Positions 47,474 to 59,400 are shown, counted from the stretch's first letter. The stretch: DNA of 64,000 nt from Gnetum montanum (GCA_015680685.1 MNCI01012661.1:11923-75922); one strand, 5' to 3'. The notes: generated by a model not told the origin, from the letters alone. Translations and numbers: made by a program.

Positions 47474-47737
47474 CTTAATTTAAATTAGTTATTCAATTAA
47501 TTCACTTCTTCCCCCTTTAGCACCAAGACATAAAACATAAAAAGCATAAAAATCATATACCTCAAGTTTACTTAACCATACAATTGTGCCATACGAGTAA
47601 GCTTGGGAAGACAAAAATTGCCTAATCTATCCTTGTTCTATGAAGGTGCATAAGCACTTAGTCCTTGGATTTTGACCAGATTACGTGTAATGCTCGTATT
47701 TATATGGTTGAGCATAGGGGTACCTCACTACTCACCA
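47474..47737 (+). repeat. A4 5' LTR, 3' part
   Basis: Aligns with the A4 3' LTR from TTTAAATTA.TTATTCAATTAA (63539) through GCCATACGAGTAAG. It then continues to TACCTCACTACTCACCA next to the primer site. The LTR start is missing before the N at 47473. Confidence 0.8.
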
Positions 47738-47738
47738 T

Positions 47739-47756
47739 TGGCATCGTTGCCGAGGA
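47739..47756 (+). promoter_or_regulatory. A4 primer-binding site (tRNA-Asp type)
   Basis: TGGCATCGTTGCCGAGGA; two transitions away from the tRNA-Asp complement. It keeps the CG of CGTTG that A1, A3 and A5 have as CATTG. Confidence 0.85.
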
Positions 47757-47882
47757 CTTTGTTGTTTGTGCACTAATTAGAACTTAGGAATCTTCCCATT
47801 GTTGGAATGAACCCTTAGGGTTGGTTATCTTAAAATTATTAAAAAAGAGAAGAGAAAAGTGTCACACACTGAAGAATTAATC

Positions 47883-49285
47883 ATGTCTCCTTCTTCTTAC
47901 GAGAGTGTTTCACTGCCTAGGTCTGACACAATGAACAATCAGATGCATTGTACACATGATGGTCTGCCAGTGCCCCAACAGTTTCATGTGGTATACGTTC
48001 ATCCCAATGAGTATATACCAAACTTTACCTTTATTCTCCACCAGGATGAACAACTACGTTGGTGTGATTTAGAAGGTAACATAGTGTTACCTCCCAATCG
48101 TTCAGTCTCAAGCATGCTTCTTTGTGCTCTCACACAAATTGGTATGTAGTACTTACAGGTAGAGTACATTGTGCATGAACACGACTTGAGAGGGTATCAA
48201 CCCATGGAGGCACAACATCAAAGGGACTTACAACAAGAGAGACATCATAAATCTATGAAGGGAAAGTGGTCTCAGGAGTCCTAAGTGAAAATAGGGTGGT
48301 AAACCTACCTCAGGAGGTCTTCCAAAAAATGATGTTCCTCCCATTGACTTTGGTCAAGGGGTTGTGTATTAGAATCTTCACTCAACTATCCATAACCTAG
48401 ATTCTAGTACCAATAGACATAAAGGGTCTAAAAAAGGAACACGAACACATGAAAAAGATGGACATTCTGATCGTAACCGCAATCGAGGATATGACCACCG
48501 AAGAGAAGGTAGCAGGCACCATCATGGTGATGGTCCTCCTTCCTCTTCACCTTCATCATCTCCTTCCCCTCTCCTTCAGGATCAGAACGTAGTTGCAGAG
48601 GGAAAGATTGTGAGGATAATGATAGAAGAAATAGGAATAATAGACAAAATAGTTTAGAAAGGGGATGAGCGCATTCTAAAGAAACACACCGCGAAAGGAG
48701 GAAGAGTAGGGAACAACATAGGAATCATAGACACCATAGACAACATGATCACGATGAACCCCTACTCGCTACCCAAAGAATGCTACATATAACTAAGGCT
48801 GTTAGAATCCTAACAAGGCACCAAAAAGATAGTAGGATCAAAAGATTGGACATGAACAATATCCCACAATTTGAAGGGGGATACAAAGCTAATTCTCAGA
48901 ATCATTTGCAAGCATTTCACGATGCATGTGCCTTGCAAAACATAGAAAACAAGTGGCAAAAACTCAAGTTGTTTCCATGGACATTGATTAAGGAAGCAGA
49001 AAGCTGGTACCAGTCTTTAGAACTAGAATCCATTTGCTGATGGAGTACCATGTTAGAACTATTCAATGATAAGTCTCAAATATACTCTCGAGTATCCAAC
49101 CTATGAAAGCAAATCCAAGTATGGAAACAAAGATGACATAAACCCTTGGATGCTACCATGGGCCAATATTATGCATTATTACATTGTTGCCTTGGCCATG
49201 GTTTCTCACAAAGGGAACAACTATGCCATCTCTTAGATGGACTTAGGCACAAAACATGAAGAATCCTTGGGACTTATGTCCAAGG
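47883..49285 (+). pseudogene. gag: A4 gag, N-terminal part
   Basis: Starts at ATG 47883. Blocks in order: YVHPNEYIPNFTFILHQDEQ, LEGNIVLPPNRSVSSMLLCA (open to 48149), then after a stop a His/Arg/Ser-rich region (48440-48620) and the capsid core RLDMNNIPQFEGGYKANSQN, HLQAFHDACALQNIENKWQK and SWYQSLELESI (48780-49040). Further stops follow, then LDATMGQYYALLHCC-like sequence. At 49285 A5 interrupts just after LGTYVQGR. The gag continues at 56266. Confidence 0.85.
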
Positions 49286-49290
49286 AAGAC
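49286..49290. repeat. A5 target-site duplication, left copy (AAGAC)
   Basis: AAGAC before the A5 LTR and again at 56261-56265, both inside the A4 gag codons for GRLS. Confidence 0.92.
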
Positions 49291-49915
49291 TGATGAGTAG
49301 CAAGGTATCCCTACACTCAACCATACAAAACGAGTGTAGCATGCATGATCCAGTTGAACTCCGTAGACTAAATGCCTAAACGACCCATGGAACACTTGGG
49401 GTTAATCATTCGTTGTCTTCCCAGACTTACTTGTTGTTGTCATGGTGTATGGTTAAGTAAGTTTGAGGTATATGATTTTTTTGGTCTTTTATGGTTTGAT
49501 GTCTTCTACGCTAAAAGCAAAGGGTTGGGAAACTAACTAACTCTAACTAATGTCTTAAGTCTAAATTAACTAGCATCAACATCTGTTCCCACTTACCATA
49601 CACACCCTGAACTATGCAACTGTGGCTACCAAACGCTAATCGTTACTAGGATCACCACACGTAACGCAAGTGCTCGAAGTGGTCATACTGAGGCACCTAG
49701 CTAGCCTAAGTGTGATGAGCAGCCAATTCCTTGACTAGCCGTACACATCCGTAGATGCNGCTACTTCTAGCCTAGGATGGGAAATGAGGGGAGTGCCGCC
49801 TCTTATTTATAGATTTGGCGATGGACCGCGATATTGCGTATGCGATATCGTGTACGCGATATCGCATCGTCCAGGGGATGCGATATCGCAGCCCATGCGA
49901 TATCACATCTCATCA
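49291..49915 (-). repeat. A5 3' LTR (collapsed at an N)
   Basis: TGATGAGTAGCAAGGTATCC to ATCACATCTCATCA. Against the 5' LTR, roughly 290 bases (equivalent to about 55806-56095) are missing exactly at the N at 49759. TATTTATA (complement of TATAAATA) at 49804-49811; U3 palindromes 49827-49908. Confidence 0.9.
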
Positions 49916-49924
49916 TACCCCCAT
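49916..49924 (-). promoter_or_regulatory. A5 polypurine tract
   Basis: Minus strand CATGGGGGTA next to TGATGAG of the 3' LTR. Confidence 0.8.
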
Positions 49925-51861
49925 GACTGAATGAAAACTCATCCTTGAGTTCCTTACAATAATATCGGGAAGGTATGGAATTATTGAGGGGAATGAAACT
50001 AATGGGATGACATGTGAACGGATCATTATTACAAGACTTTACAAAACTGGTGTTCATGACAACAAGGGTGAACACCTTATTACAATGACATTAGGTCTTT
50101 GTTGGCAGCTTGAGAGAAAGAGAGAGATAGAAATAAGTGTTGTTGCTGCCAACGCCATGATTGTGCTTTTCATTGTCCTTTGGTAAGCACGCTATCGGTC
50201 TTACTCCTTGCATAGCTGCTTCAGTGCTGCTCCATTCCGAGTGTTTGCTCCATCTCCAGATCCAATCCATTGTTTATTTAATCGTCATCTGCACACACAA
50301 CATAGTCTTGTATTAGCAAGGGTAAATGAATCTCAATGTAGTTGATACCTTGTTGCGGTGTAAGTCCATTGGCTAGGTTGTGGTATGGCTGATATGGATC
50401 TGGGAATATGTTACTGATGACTACCAAAGGTGTAGGGGTTAGGAAGAAAATCAAAAATTTTGGGGCTAGGAGAAAATCGAAAAAATCAGGCCTTGTATCC
50501 CCATGACTAATCGCGAACCTTCGGTAGCGTTAGAATGGAGAAAGAAAAAGGAGTAAGAAAGATAAATACAAAGGGACAACTATGGCATCGATAAAGTGGA
50601 TGTTAAGATGGAAATGAACAAAAATAAAATTAATTGCAAAATTTTAAGGAAAAGAAGTTAACGGATGCTCCAAATAGAGATGTCAGTGGGTCCTCCCCAA
50701 AGCAAGCTCATGCCCTTAATGCCCTAACGAACCCACATTCAAAGAGTTCGTAGGCCCTGGGAATGTCATTTGGAACAAGAGTTAAAGTCTTAACTGCAAG
50801 AATTTACCAAAAATAAAACGATGCATCAACCAAAGTATATACACTAATGATACAACCGGTAATGAGGTGAGTAATGGAGAGAAGGATGAAGAGAAGAGAA
50901 ATGGAATGGAATCCCAAGAACAAGGTGGTGTACAGCCCCTTGTGTGTTGGATGATTAATGTGACTTGGTAAATTTCATTCCAACTCTGGCCTCAAACCAA
51001 CCACATCCAGTGAATTTGCATCAACGCATTCAGTTAAAACATCCACTTGGGCAACAAGAATGCGCGCTCCAAGAGCCACCACCAGTCCGACGAAACAAAG
51101 GAGAGAATGGGAAGTGAGAAGGGCCTTAGTTAGAGGGAACACTTTTGGTTCCATAACTAGTGCTTGTAGCCCAAATTTTATTTCATCTAAGGGGTGTGCT
51201 TTGAATTCTCACTTTTTTTTCTTTTTTTTTTGTGTTTTGTGTTTTTATGCGTGAGAACTACACCATGCAAAGACTTCTTATTTTTATTGTCTAAGCTTCC
51301 GAAAGTTGGGTAACATCAGAACGGTAAGAAAGCCCAAGAAGAAAACATCCAAGCATCCAAGAGAATGACCAACACAAAAGCATCAAGTTCCTTTGAAGTC
51401 ACACCCTTTTCAATCCATGAGTCCTTCCTTAGTTTGAGAAATCCCCAGTCACTGATTCGTTAAAGTTCTTATTAGAAAGGGACTGTACATTTCGAAGCCG
51501 AGAGAAATCATAGAAATTGATGGATGGATGGATGAAGTGGTCTCATTGCCTACCATATTAGAGGAAACATACCTTAGTATCAACATTGTGACTTAAAGGT
51601 AAAAACCAAACATTAGCAATCAATATGAAAATAGTTCATACCATCATGAAGAACGCTTAATATGGGACAAACTTACAGGGTGGATCACACACACACACAC
51701 AAAATTGAAAAAGTATAACGATGATGTAAAACAAAAATGAGAAAAGTTAAAGAAATTTGTAAAACAAAAAGTAGAAAGGTTAAAGAAATTTGCAAAACAA
51801 AAATATGTAAAAAGAAAACATCGTAAAACAAAAACTTAAAAGAATTGAGAGCCCCATATGA
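49925..51861 (-). other. A5 3' untranslated region
   Basis: Same blocks as A3 and A4 in the same order on the minus strand: GAACCTCCGGTA-like (50515), GGTCCTCCCCAAAGCAAGCT (50690), the GAATTCAAAGCACACCCC block (51195-51215), GGTTTTTACCTTTAAGTCAC (51590-51610) and an (AC)n run (51689-51701). No protein supported. Confidence 0.6.
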
Positions 51862-52752
51862 TTAGCATAGGTGGCCATCTCCCCCATGACTGAGTTGTAA
51901 GGGAGAGATCCAAAATAATGAACGTTTGTTTGAATTTCTTAGAAGTGTCCAACTTCTCCCAATTGATGATCTTAGATTCAGGGGTGGAAGTTGGCGACGC
52001 TCATGTTCCAATGTATATATGCTTTCATTGTTAGCATGAGTTTCCTTAGTTCGTTCCATGCATATTTTTCTGCTTCTTCGAGTAGCTATCAACCACGGGG
52101 TGTCTACTACTTCTTATGTGGTTGCTACATATAGGCATCTTTGTTGAAAGGTTTTGTGGGCACACCTGTTACATGGAGACATTTCCTTCATGTCATCACC
52201 TGATGAATCACTGTATGTGATGCATGGAACTTTTCTCTTCTCGATCTTTTCACATATGTTTATCTTAGAGATTTCCAAGGAAAGATCGCGGATCCTAAGG
52301 CATGCGTCTACTATACTAAGCCATGCCCTTTCCATTATAATCGTGAAGTCCCCTTCGTTGTTGTTCACATCGATCACCAGAAAATCAGCTGGGTAAGACC
52401 AACCACACACAGTGGTAACAATGTCCTCCACCAATCCCAAGGGAATGGTGATGGACTGGTTTGCCAGCTCTAGTTGGATGTTGCTCTTCTTAAGTTGGGG
52501 CGGGTTCCATGCATGATACATCTCTTGTAAAATTAAGTTGACTTCGGAACCTGAGTCAAGAAGAGCCCTATGTGGTTTATTTCTGGTGATCTGGAGATAG
52601 ATTAAGGGACTCCTAGGGTCAGTTAGTTTCCTAGGAAGGTGGCCTACCTTGATCCAGTCAGTTACAGTATGCATTAACATAATCGTATGTGTTACGCTCT
52701 GTTTTTGGACTGAAGGGTGCTCCGAAGTGTTAGATGGTGGAGGAGTGTACAT
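51862..52752 (-). pseudogene. A5 aspartic protease plus deletion-fused pol tail
   Basis: A 212-residue open frame (52752-52114) reads TVTDWIKVGHLPRKLTDPRS, then PHRALLDSGSEVNLILQEMY with the active-site Asp in DSG intact, ANQSITIPLGLVEDIVTTVC, ADFLVIDVNNNEGDFTIIME and RAWLSIVDACLRI. This is the best preserved protease in the window and might still fold. After it, 52092-51862 holds the connector SIYTLEHERRQLPPLNLRSS, then directly the pol end PLQLSHGGDGHLC, with no RT, RNase H or integrase between them. The protease frame is separated from gag by stops in the proline-rich linker (53213-52879). Confidence 0.85.
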
Positions 52753-53328
52753 GGCCTCAACTTCTTGTTGTTGTGAAAGTTTGTCTGGGCTTTTGGTTCT
52801 AAAGTAAGATCTTCTCTTTTTATAGTTGTCAGAACCAGTAGCAGGTTGGATCTTTACAGCTCTCGCAGTGTGATGTTGCTACAGTTGAGGAGGAAGTTCC
52901 CCTTGAATTTTTGGAGCAGGAGGTGTTATGGGAACTACTTGTGGTGGAAGAGGTGTGGATGGATTAGGAGGATGGGATGAGTGTGAGATGTCTCCCGGAG
53001 AAGAAGGAGTCCTTCTGAAGTACTCCTGAACTTGGTAGTGACGGTTGGGAGTTGCATGACCCATAGAGTCACTTGGAGAAATTGGCTGTTGCACATAATA
53101 ACCATAAGGATCGGGCTACTGGTAAGGGTACTGTTGTGTTGGCAATGGCATCCCCCATGACTGTGGGTATTGCCACTACTGATGTTGTCCGATGAGCTGT
53201 GGCGGAGTTCCACTTGGATAATACGTTAGTGGTTGGTGGAACTGCCTTGGGTTACCTTGTGGATAAGGTAACCTTCAGGGTGTTTGCCGTTGGTTGAGTC
53301 TTGGATTTAGCGCATACACCCTAGACTC

Positions 53329-55194
53329 CTATAGATGTGAGATAACTGGGAAACATCCCTTAGGATGTTCATGGTAGCAGACCCCACACCCACTATCATC
53401 GTCTGAATCAGAATCCTCAGCCACATTGAAGTTAGTGATTTTTCCCTTACCCTTGTTTTGTGCAAGGCCTAAATCTCTCCACTTTTTCTTACCTTTGTCA
53501 CTACTTTGTTCAACCTTAGCCTCTTCTACAATTTTCAAGACTGTTTCAATTCTTGAGTCTAAGGAATCCCACATTTGGTCTACTTTGGCCGATACCTCAG
53601 TTATTAATTTTTGGATCAACAAAGTTTTCCGATTCACCAACTCTTCGATTGGTGACTCATCCTCTTGATCACAAAATTTCACTCCCTTCTTTCGAAGGGA
53701 GGGATCGCGGTTATACTCTTCTGCACTTTCCCTTTTGCATAGCTCACCTTATTTATTTGCTACTTGCTCCAACAAGATTTTTACTTCATGGGCTCTAAGT
53801 TGTGAGAGTCTCCCTTGGGTGTAAGTCTCAAGTGTTCTCCTCGTTTCATTCCTTAGCCCATCCACGATGTGGCGAAGTTCATCCCGCTGAGTGTACCCAT
53901 GGCCCAGGCAATGATGTAACAATGTGTAGTAGCGGGCCATGGTAGTATCCAAGGGTTTGTGATGACCTTGCTTCCAGCCTTGGATCTGCTTATGCAAATT
54001 GGACACTCTGGAGTACGTTTGATATTTTTCGTTGAACAGTTCTAGCATTGTACTCCACCTCCTGATGGTCTCCGGTTCTAAGGACCAGTACCAGCTCTCT
54101 ACTTCATTAGTTAGTGTCCTTGGGAACAACTTAAGTTTCTGCCACTCACTGTCTATATTCTACAAGGCACAGGCATCATGGAATGCCTGTAAATGATTTT
54201 GTGGATCAGAATTGTATCCCCCTTCAAACCGTGGGATATTATTCATATCTAATCATTTGATCCAACTATCCTTTAAATGCCTTATGGGAATCCTAACTGC
54301 CTTTGTTATGTCAAGCATACTTTGGGTTACGAGTAGGGGCTCATCATGATCATCTCTTTCATGACGCCTGTGATGTCTGCGTTGTTCCCTACTCTTCCTA
54401 TGTCCTTGCCCTTATCCTTTCTCTCGACTTTCCCATCGAGGTATTTCATCCTTTTTACTTTTATCCTCACCTTTGTGTTCATGGTGGCTGCACCCAGATG
54501 TGGAAGGAGAGGATGGGTGATGTGAAGAAGGGGAAGAAGAAGGGGAATCATTGTCATGACGATGTTTCTTACCTTCTCTTCAGCTACTACGGCCTCGATC
54601 GTGGTGATGATCCAAGTGCCCATCCTTAGCATGATTGGTTACTTCCTCTATGAATAATTGGTCTTCACAGGCATCTGAACTAGGGATATGTATTGTTGAT
54701 CGTAGGTTCTGATACCCTTCCTCCTCACCATTGTTAGAAGGGGAAACATCCTTTGCTAAAGAACCCGTGATAAGGGGTTCCTCATCTCCTATTTTGTTAA
54801 GGACGTGCAGGGTCTTACCCTTCAAAAAAGCATGTTGACTCTCCTACCTTAAGTCTCTCATACGTTGGACATCTGTGGGATAATAATCCCTCATGTCAAA
54901 ATCTTCTGCAACATATTCCATGAAATGCTCTTGCATGCCAATCTGTACCAAGGCATGGAAAAGCATGCGAGAGATTGATCAATCTAGGGGTGACACAATG
55001 TTACCTTGCAAATCTCTCCACCACAGTTGTTCGTCCTGATGGAGAACGAAAGTAAAAGGAATATACTCATCGGGGTGAGTATATGTCATATTATATTGTT
55101 GAGGCACTGGCTGATTTTGGTTATGTTTTTTATGTTACCGACTGTCTTGTGTATGATCCTTAGGTGGTGAGTTGCTCTTATGAGAAGAAGGCAT
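53329..55194 (-). pseudogene. gag: A5 gag, nearly intact
   Basis: Start ATG at 55194 (MPSSHKSNSPPKDHTQDSR). Readable parts: KGKTLHVLNKIGDEEPLITG (54825 down), Ser/His-rich GKKHRHDNDSPSSSPSSHHP (about 54570), the capsid core with NHLQAFHDACAL, FPRTLTNEVESWYWSLEPET, MARYYTLLHHCLGHGYTQRD and HIVDGLRNETRRTLETYTQG (54129-53749), then VKFCDQEDESPIEELVNRKT (53682 down) and the knuckle CGVCYHEHPKGCFPVISHL. About 620 residues; fewer breaks than in A2-A4, but still at least eight stops or shifts. Confidence 0.88.
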
Positions 55195-55319
55195 TTTTAT
55201 TGGTGTGCTAATTTCACCGTTATATAATTTTTTATCTTTTGATTAACCCAAAGGTTCGTTAAGGCTCACAACGATGTGAGTGTTATCCCTTATGTTCTAT
55301 TCGGCGCACAAACACTTAG

Positions 55320-55337
55320 TCCCCGGCAATGGCGCCA
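55320..55337 (-). promoter_or_regulatory. A5 primer-binding site (tRNA-Asp)
   Basis: Minus strand TGGCGCCATTGCCGGGGA; one mismatch from the tRNA-Asp complement. The best-kept primer site in the window. Confidence 0.9.
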
Positions 55338-55338
55338 A

Positions 55339-56260
55339 TGATGAGTGGCGAGATACCCCTACACTCAACCATACGAAACGAGCGTAGCACACGCGATCTG
55401 GTCAAACTCCATAGAATAAATACCTAAACACCCCATGGAACACTTGGGATTAATCATTCATTATCTTCCCAAACTTACTTGTTGTTGTTATGGTGTATGG
55501 TTAAGTAAGTTTGAGGTATATGATTTTTTTGGTCTTTTATGGTTTTATGTCTTCTACGCTAAGAGCAAAGGGTTGAGAAACTAACTAACTCTAACTAATG
55601 TCTTAAGTCTAAATTAACTAGCATCAGCATCCGTTCCCACTTACCGTACACACCCTGAACTATGCAACTGTGGCTACCAAACGCTAATCGTTACTAGGAT
55701 CACCACACGTAACGCATGTGCTCGAAGTGGTCATACTCAGGCACCTAGCTAGCCTAAGTGTGACGAGTAGCCGATTCCTTGACTAGCTGTACACATCCAT
55801 AGATGCTCGTAATCAAGTCGTACTCATCCCATGTTCTAGGAGATAAGGGGAAGAGAATCTACTCGCGATGAGTAGCCAATTTCTTGGTTAGCTGTACACA
55901 TTCGTCAATGCTCGTAACCAAGTTGTACTCATGCCGCGCTAACAATAGGTAAGAAATAACATGTAATAAAACCTATCCATGTACTGAAAGGTTTATCCAC
56001 AAAGCTCGTCTTTATTGTCGTACACAACTTGCGTTTAGGTACAAAGCTGCTCAATATTCTATCTCTGGGGTGATCAATCCGCCAGAGCTTCGCTACTTCT
56101 AGCTTAGGATGGGAAATGAGGGGAGTGCCACCTCTTATTTATAGATTTGGTGGTGGACCGTGATATCGTGTACATGATATCGTAGGGGACGACATGATAT
56201 TTTGTACACAATATCGCATGGGATGCGATATTGTAGCCCATGCGATATCGCGTCTCATCA
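55339..56260 (-). repeat. A5 5' LTR
   Basis: 922 bp, TGATGAGTGGCGAGATACCC to GATATCGCGTCTCATCA on the plus strand. TATTTATA at 56136-56143 and palindrome array 56158-56255. Most differences from the 3' LTR are C/T and G/A. Confidence 0.93.
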
Positions 56261-56265
56261 AAGAC
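56261..56265. repeat. A5 target-site duplication, right copy (AAGAC)
   Basis: Second copy of AAGAC; the A4 gag resumes with TATCCAAGCTTGGAGCCC. Confidence 0.92.
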
Positions 56266-56741
56266 TATCCAAGCTTGGAGCCCATAAAGTACAAAGATTG
56301 TTAGAGCAAGTTGCCAAAGAGGAAGGAGAGTTAAGAAAAAGAGAGAGTGAAGAGGAATATAATAGAGATCCTTCTCTCTGAAAGAAGGGAGTTAGATTTT
56401 GTGAGGATGAAGAAGAGTCACCACTTGAAGAGATGGTGAAGAGAAAAAATCTGCCCATTCAAAAAATTGCATCAAAAGTATCAACAAAGGTGGACCAAAT
56501 GTGGGACTCCCTAGATAATAAATTTCAAACCATTCTCAAAATAGTAGAGGAGTCTAGGGAACTAGGTAGTGACCAAGAAGGGAGAAAAAAGAAAGAAACT
56601 GAATATGCATGTAACAAAAGTAAGGGAAAAGCTACCATCATTAAAGAGGTTGTGGATTTAGATATAGACAATGATGGTGAATGTGAGATATGTCAATATG
56701 ACCATCCTAAGGGATGTTACCCATTAATATCACATTTGTAG
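56266..56741 (+). pseudogene. gag: A4 gag, C-terminal part with zinc knuckle
   Basis: Continues from 49285: KLGAHKVQRLLEQVAKEEGE, one stop in RDPSL.KKGVRF, then an open frame 56433-56741 with KRKNLPIQKIASKVSTKVDQ, MWDSLDNKFQTILKIVEESR and the nucleocapsid ending CEICQYDHPKGCYPLISHL. The knuckle is CX2CX3HX3C, one residue shorter in each half than the usual CX2CX4HX4C. A stop at 56739 ends gag; a proline/glutamine linker relic follows to about 57280. Confidence 0.85.
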
Positions 56742-57284
56742 GAGTCTAGGGTGTATGCACTAAACCCGCGATTAAACAGACGATAAACACCTCGAAGGTT
56801 ACCTTATTCCCAAGGTAGCCCAAGACAATTCCACTAATCCTTGACATATTATCCAAGTGGAACTCCACCACAACCAAATGAACAGTATCAATAGTGGCAA
56901 CACCCATAATCATGTGGAATGCTACCACCATGTCAATAGTACCCTTACCATCAACCTGACCCGTATGGATACTATGTTCAGTAGCCAATCTCTCCATGTG
57001 ACTCTACTAGTCATGTACCTTCTCAGTCTCACTACCAAACCCACAAGTACTATAGAACTTCTTCTCCTAGAGGAGAGGTTTCACAAATGTACTATCCTTC
57101 TCATCTGACTACACCTCTTCCACCCTTAGCTCTATTACCACCTACTCCAGCTATGTAGGGTGAGCTCCCTGCCTAGCCGCATCAACGTAACGCTACAAGG
57201 GTTGTCAACCCTCAAACTACTATTGGTTCAGAAAACTGCATAAAGAAGAGATCCTTATTTAGAACCAATAGGTCAACTAAGTCC

Positions 57285-57887
57285 TTGCAACCACAAATGG
57301 AAATTTCTCCAAATGCCTCATCACCATTCGAATCTTTGGAGCTTCCTTCAAACCAAAGACTGCAATACTTAACGCACACGATCATGTTGACTCATGCAAT
57401 TGCTGATTGGATTAAAGCTAGCCGTCTTCCTAGAAAATTCTCTGATCCTGGAAGTCCTCTTACATATTTGCAAATTGCTAGGAATGAACCTTGCAAAGCT
57501 CTTTTGGATTCAGGTTTTGGTGTTAACTTAATCTCTCAAGAAATGTATAGAGCTTGGAACTTGCCTCCACTAAAAAAGAGTAACATACATTTAGAGTTGG
57601 TTGATCGGTCCATCACTATCCCATTAGGACTAGTGGAGAACATTGTCACCATTGTTTGTGGGTGGTTGTATCTAGCTGATTTCCTAGTGATTCAAGTTAA
57701 CAACTATAAGGGGAACTTCCCAATCATAATGGGAAGAGCATGGCTAATCACAATTGATGCATGCTTAGGAATACGTGATCTTTCCCTAGAAATATCAAAT
57801 GAAAATACATTTGGAAAGATTGAGAAGAAGAAAGTTTCATGCATCACATATAATAACATAAGGTGTAATTGCGTGCATAAGTCCTAG
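57285..57887 (+). pseudogene. A4 aspartic protease
   Basis: A 200-residue open frame. It contains HAIADWIKASRLPRKFSDPG, EPCKALLDSGFGVNLISQEM (active-site Asp in DSG intact), VDRSITIPLGLVENIVTIVC, ADFLVIQVNNYKGNFPIIMG and RAWLITIDACLGIRDLSLEI. Same fold and spacing as A3 and A5. A stop after RCNCVHKS (57887) separates it from RT; in an active ancestor the frame would have been continuous. Confidence 0.88.
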
Positions 57888-57984
57888 TTTGTACAATGCT
57901 TAACATTGCTTGCTTGTAACCAGTGTGCACCAATAACTAACATACAAAGATGCCTATATGCAGCAGCCACAAGATAAGAAGGAA

Positions 57985-59400
57985 CCCAATGGTTGACATT
58001 TGACCAAGAGAACAATTCAACTCTATGCATGGAACCAACTGAGAGCTTGACTTGCACCTACATTGATAGCATAGATACATTAGAGCAAGTTCATCATCAA
58101 CTTCCAAGTCCTGACATTGAAAATATCAATTGGGAAAAGTTGGAAATCCTTGATGAGTTCAAGCAAAAGCCCTTTGAGTTAAAATCGTTGCCCATCAGTA
58201 TGAAGTATATATTTCTCAAAAATGGAAAATCGGTAATCATTAACACTAAGCTTGCTCCTCAACAAAAAGAAAGACTACTGAAAATGGTAAACAAATGGTC
58301 AAAAGCCTTTGCTTGGTCATATCCCGAATTAGCCAGAATAGATCGTAGGATATGCCAACATAGAATTTACACTAACCCCTCCATGAAACCTTGATGACAA
58401 CTATAGAGGCAACTAAACCCAAAGATTAAGCAAGTGGTTAAAGAAGAAATTGAACAACTTTTAAAAGCTAGGTTCATCTATCCCATTGCTCATAGTGAAT
58501 GAGTAGTCTGTTAGTCATTGTGTCCAAAAAGGCAGGTAAATGGAGGATGTGTATAGACTTTAGGCTATTGAACATGGCAACATTTAAAGACCACTTCCCA
58601 TTGCCATTCGTCAACCAAGTCTTAGATATCATTGTAGGGCATTGCTACTTTAGTTTTCTGGATGGCTATAGTGGATATAATCAAATTTAAATAGGACCAA
58701 AAGACTAAGCCAAGACTATGTTCACAAGTCCTTGGGGGACATTTGCATATAAGCAGATGTTGTTTGGCTTGTGCAATTCCCTAGCAATGTTTTAATGTTT
58801 ACTTCTAAGGATATTTCAACAGCAAATAGGAAATGGTGTGGAGATCTTTATGGACGATTTCTCCACCTATGGAGTGGACTTTGAATAAGCATGGATCAAT
58901 TAGAGAAAGTACTGAAATGATGTGTAGAAACAAACTTAAGGCTTAATTGGCAAAAAATTCCATTTAATGGTCCAAGAAGGGGTTGTATTAGGGCATAGGA
59001 TTTCACAAACAGGAATAGAAGTAGATCCTGAAAAGATTAAGGTCATCCAAGGAATCACTCGGTGACCTGAAACTATAAAAGACATATGATCATTCCTTGG
59101 ACATATTGGCTATTATATATGCTTCATTGAGAACTTTTCAAGGATTGCGAAACCTTTAGTAGAACTAACAAAGAAGGATGTACCTTTTGAATGGATCAAG
59201 GAATGTGAGCTAGCCTTCCAAACCTTAAAATAGAAGCTTGTAGAAACACCTATTCTACAAGCTCTTGACTGGTCCAAACCATTCCACATAATGATTGATG
59301 TGTCCAACTTTTCCTTAGGAGTCATACTTACATAGTTAGATGACCAAAAATGACCATATTACATCCACTGTGCAAGTTGAAGTATCGTTGGTGCGCAACT
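57985..59400 (+). pseudogene. pol: A4 reverse transcriptase (Athila type)
   Basis: Copies element RNA into DNA. Connector 57993-58394 (SIDTLEQVHHQLPSPDIENI, WSKAFAWSYPELARIDRRIC); fingers KAGKWRMCIDFRLLNMATFK; DHFPLPFVNQVLDIIVGHCY, FSFLDGYSGYNQI (58499-58690); MLFGLCNSLAMF-like block (about 58755); active site VEIFMDDFSTYG (about 58840) with both catalytic Asp; thumb GHRISQTGIEVDPEKIKVIQ-like (about 58995) and SFLGHIGYYI (about 59090). KDHFPLP and FLDGYSGYNQI are hallmarks of the Athila lineage. Stops at 58394, 58500, 58690, 58792 and more. Confidence 0.88.

Larger units (their letters stand above)
49291..56260 (-). mobile_element. A5: gag-protease-only Athila-like element
   Basis: Minus strand. 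5' LTR 56260-55339, primer site, gag (55194-53329), protease (52752-52114), short fused pol tail, 3' untranslated region, polypurine tract, 3' LTR 49915-49291. AAGAC duplications flank it. It has the same loss of RT, RNase H and integrase as A3. Its ORFs and primer site are the best preserved in the window, so it is probably among the youngest insertions. A single N at 49759 hides about 0.3 kb of the 3' LTR. Confidence 0.95.
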
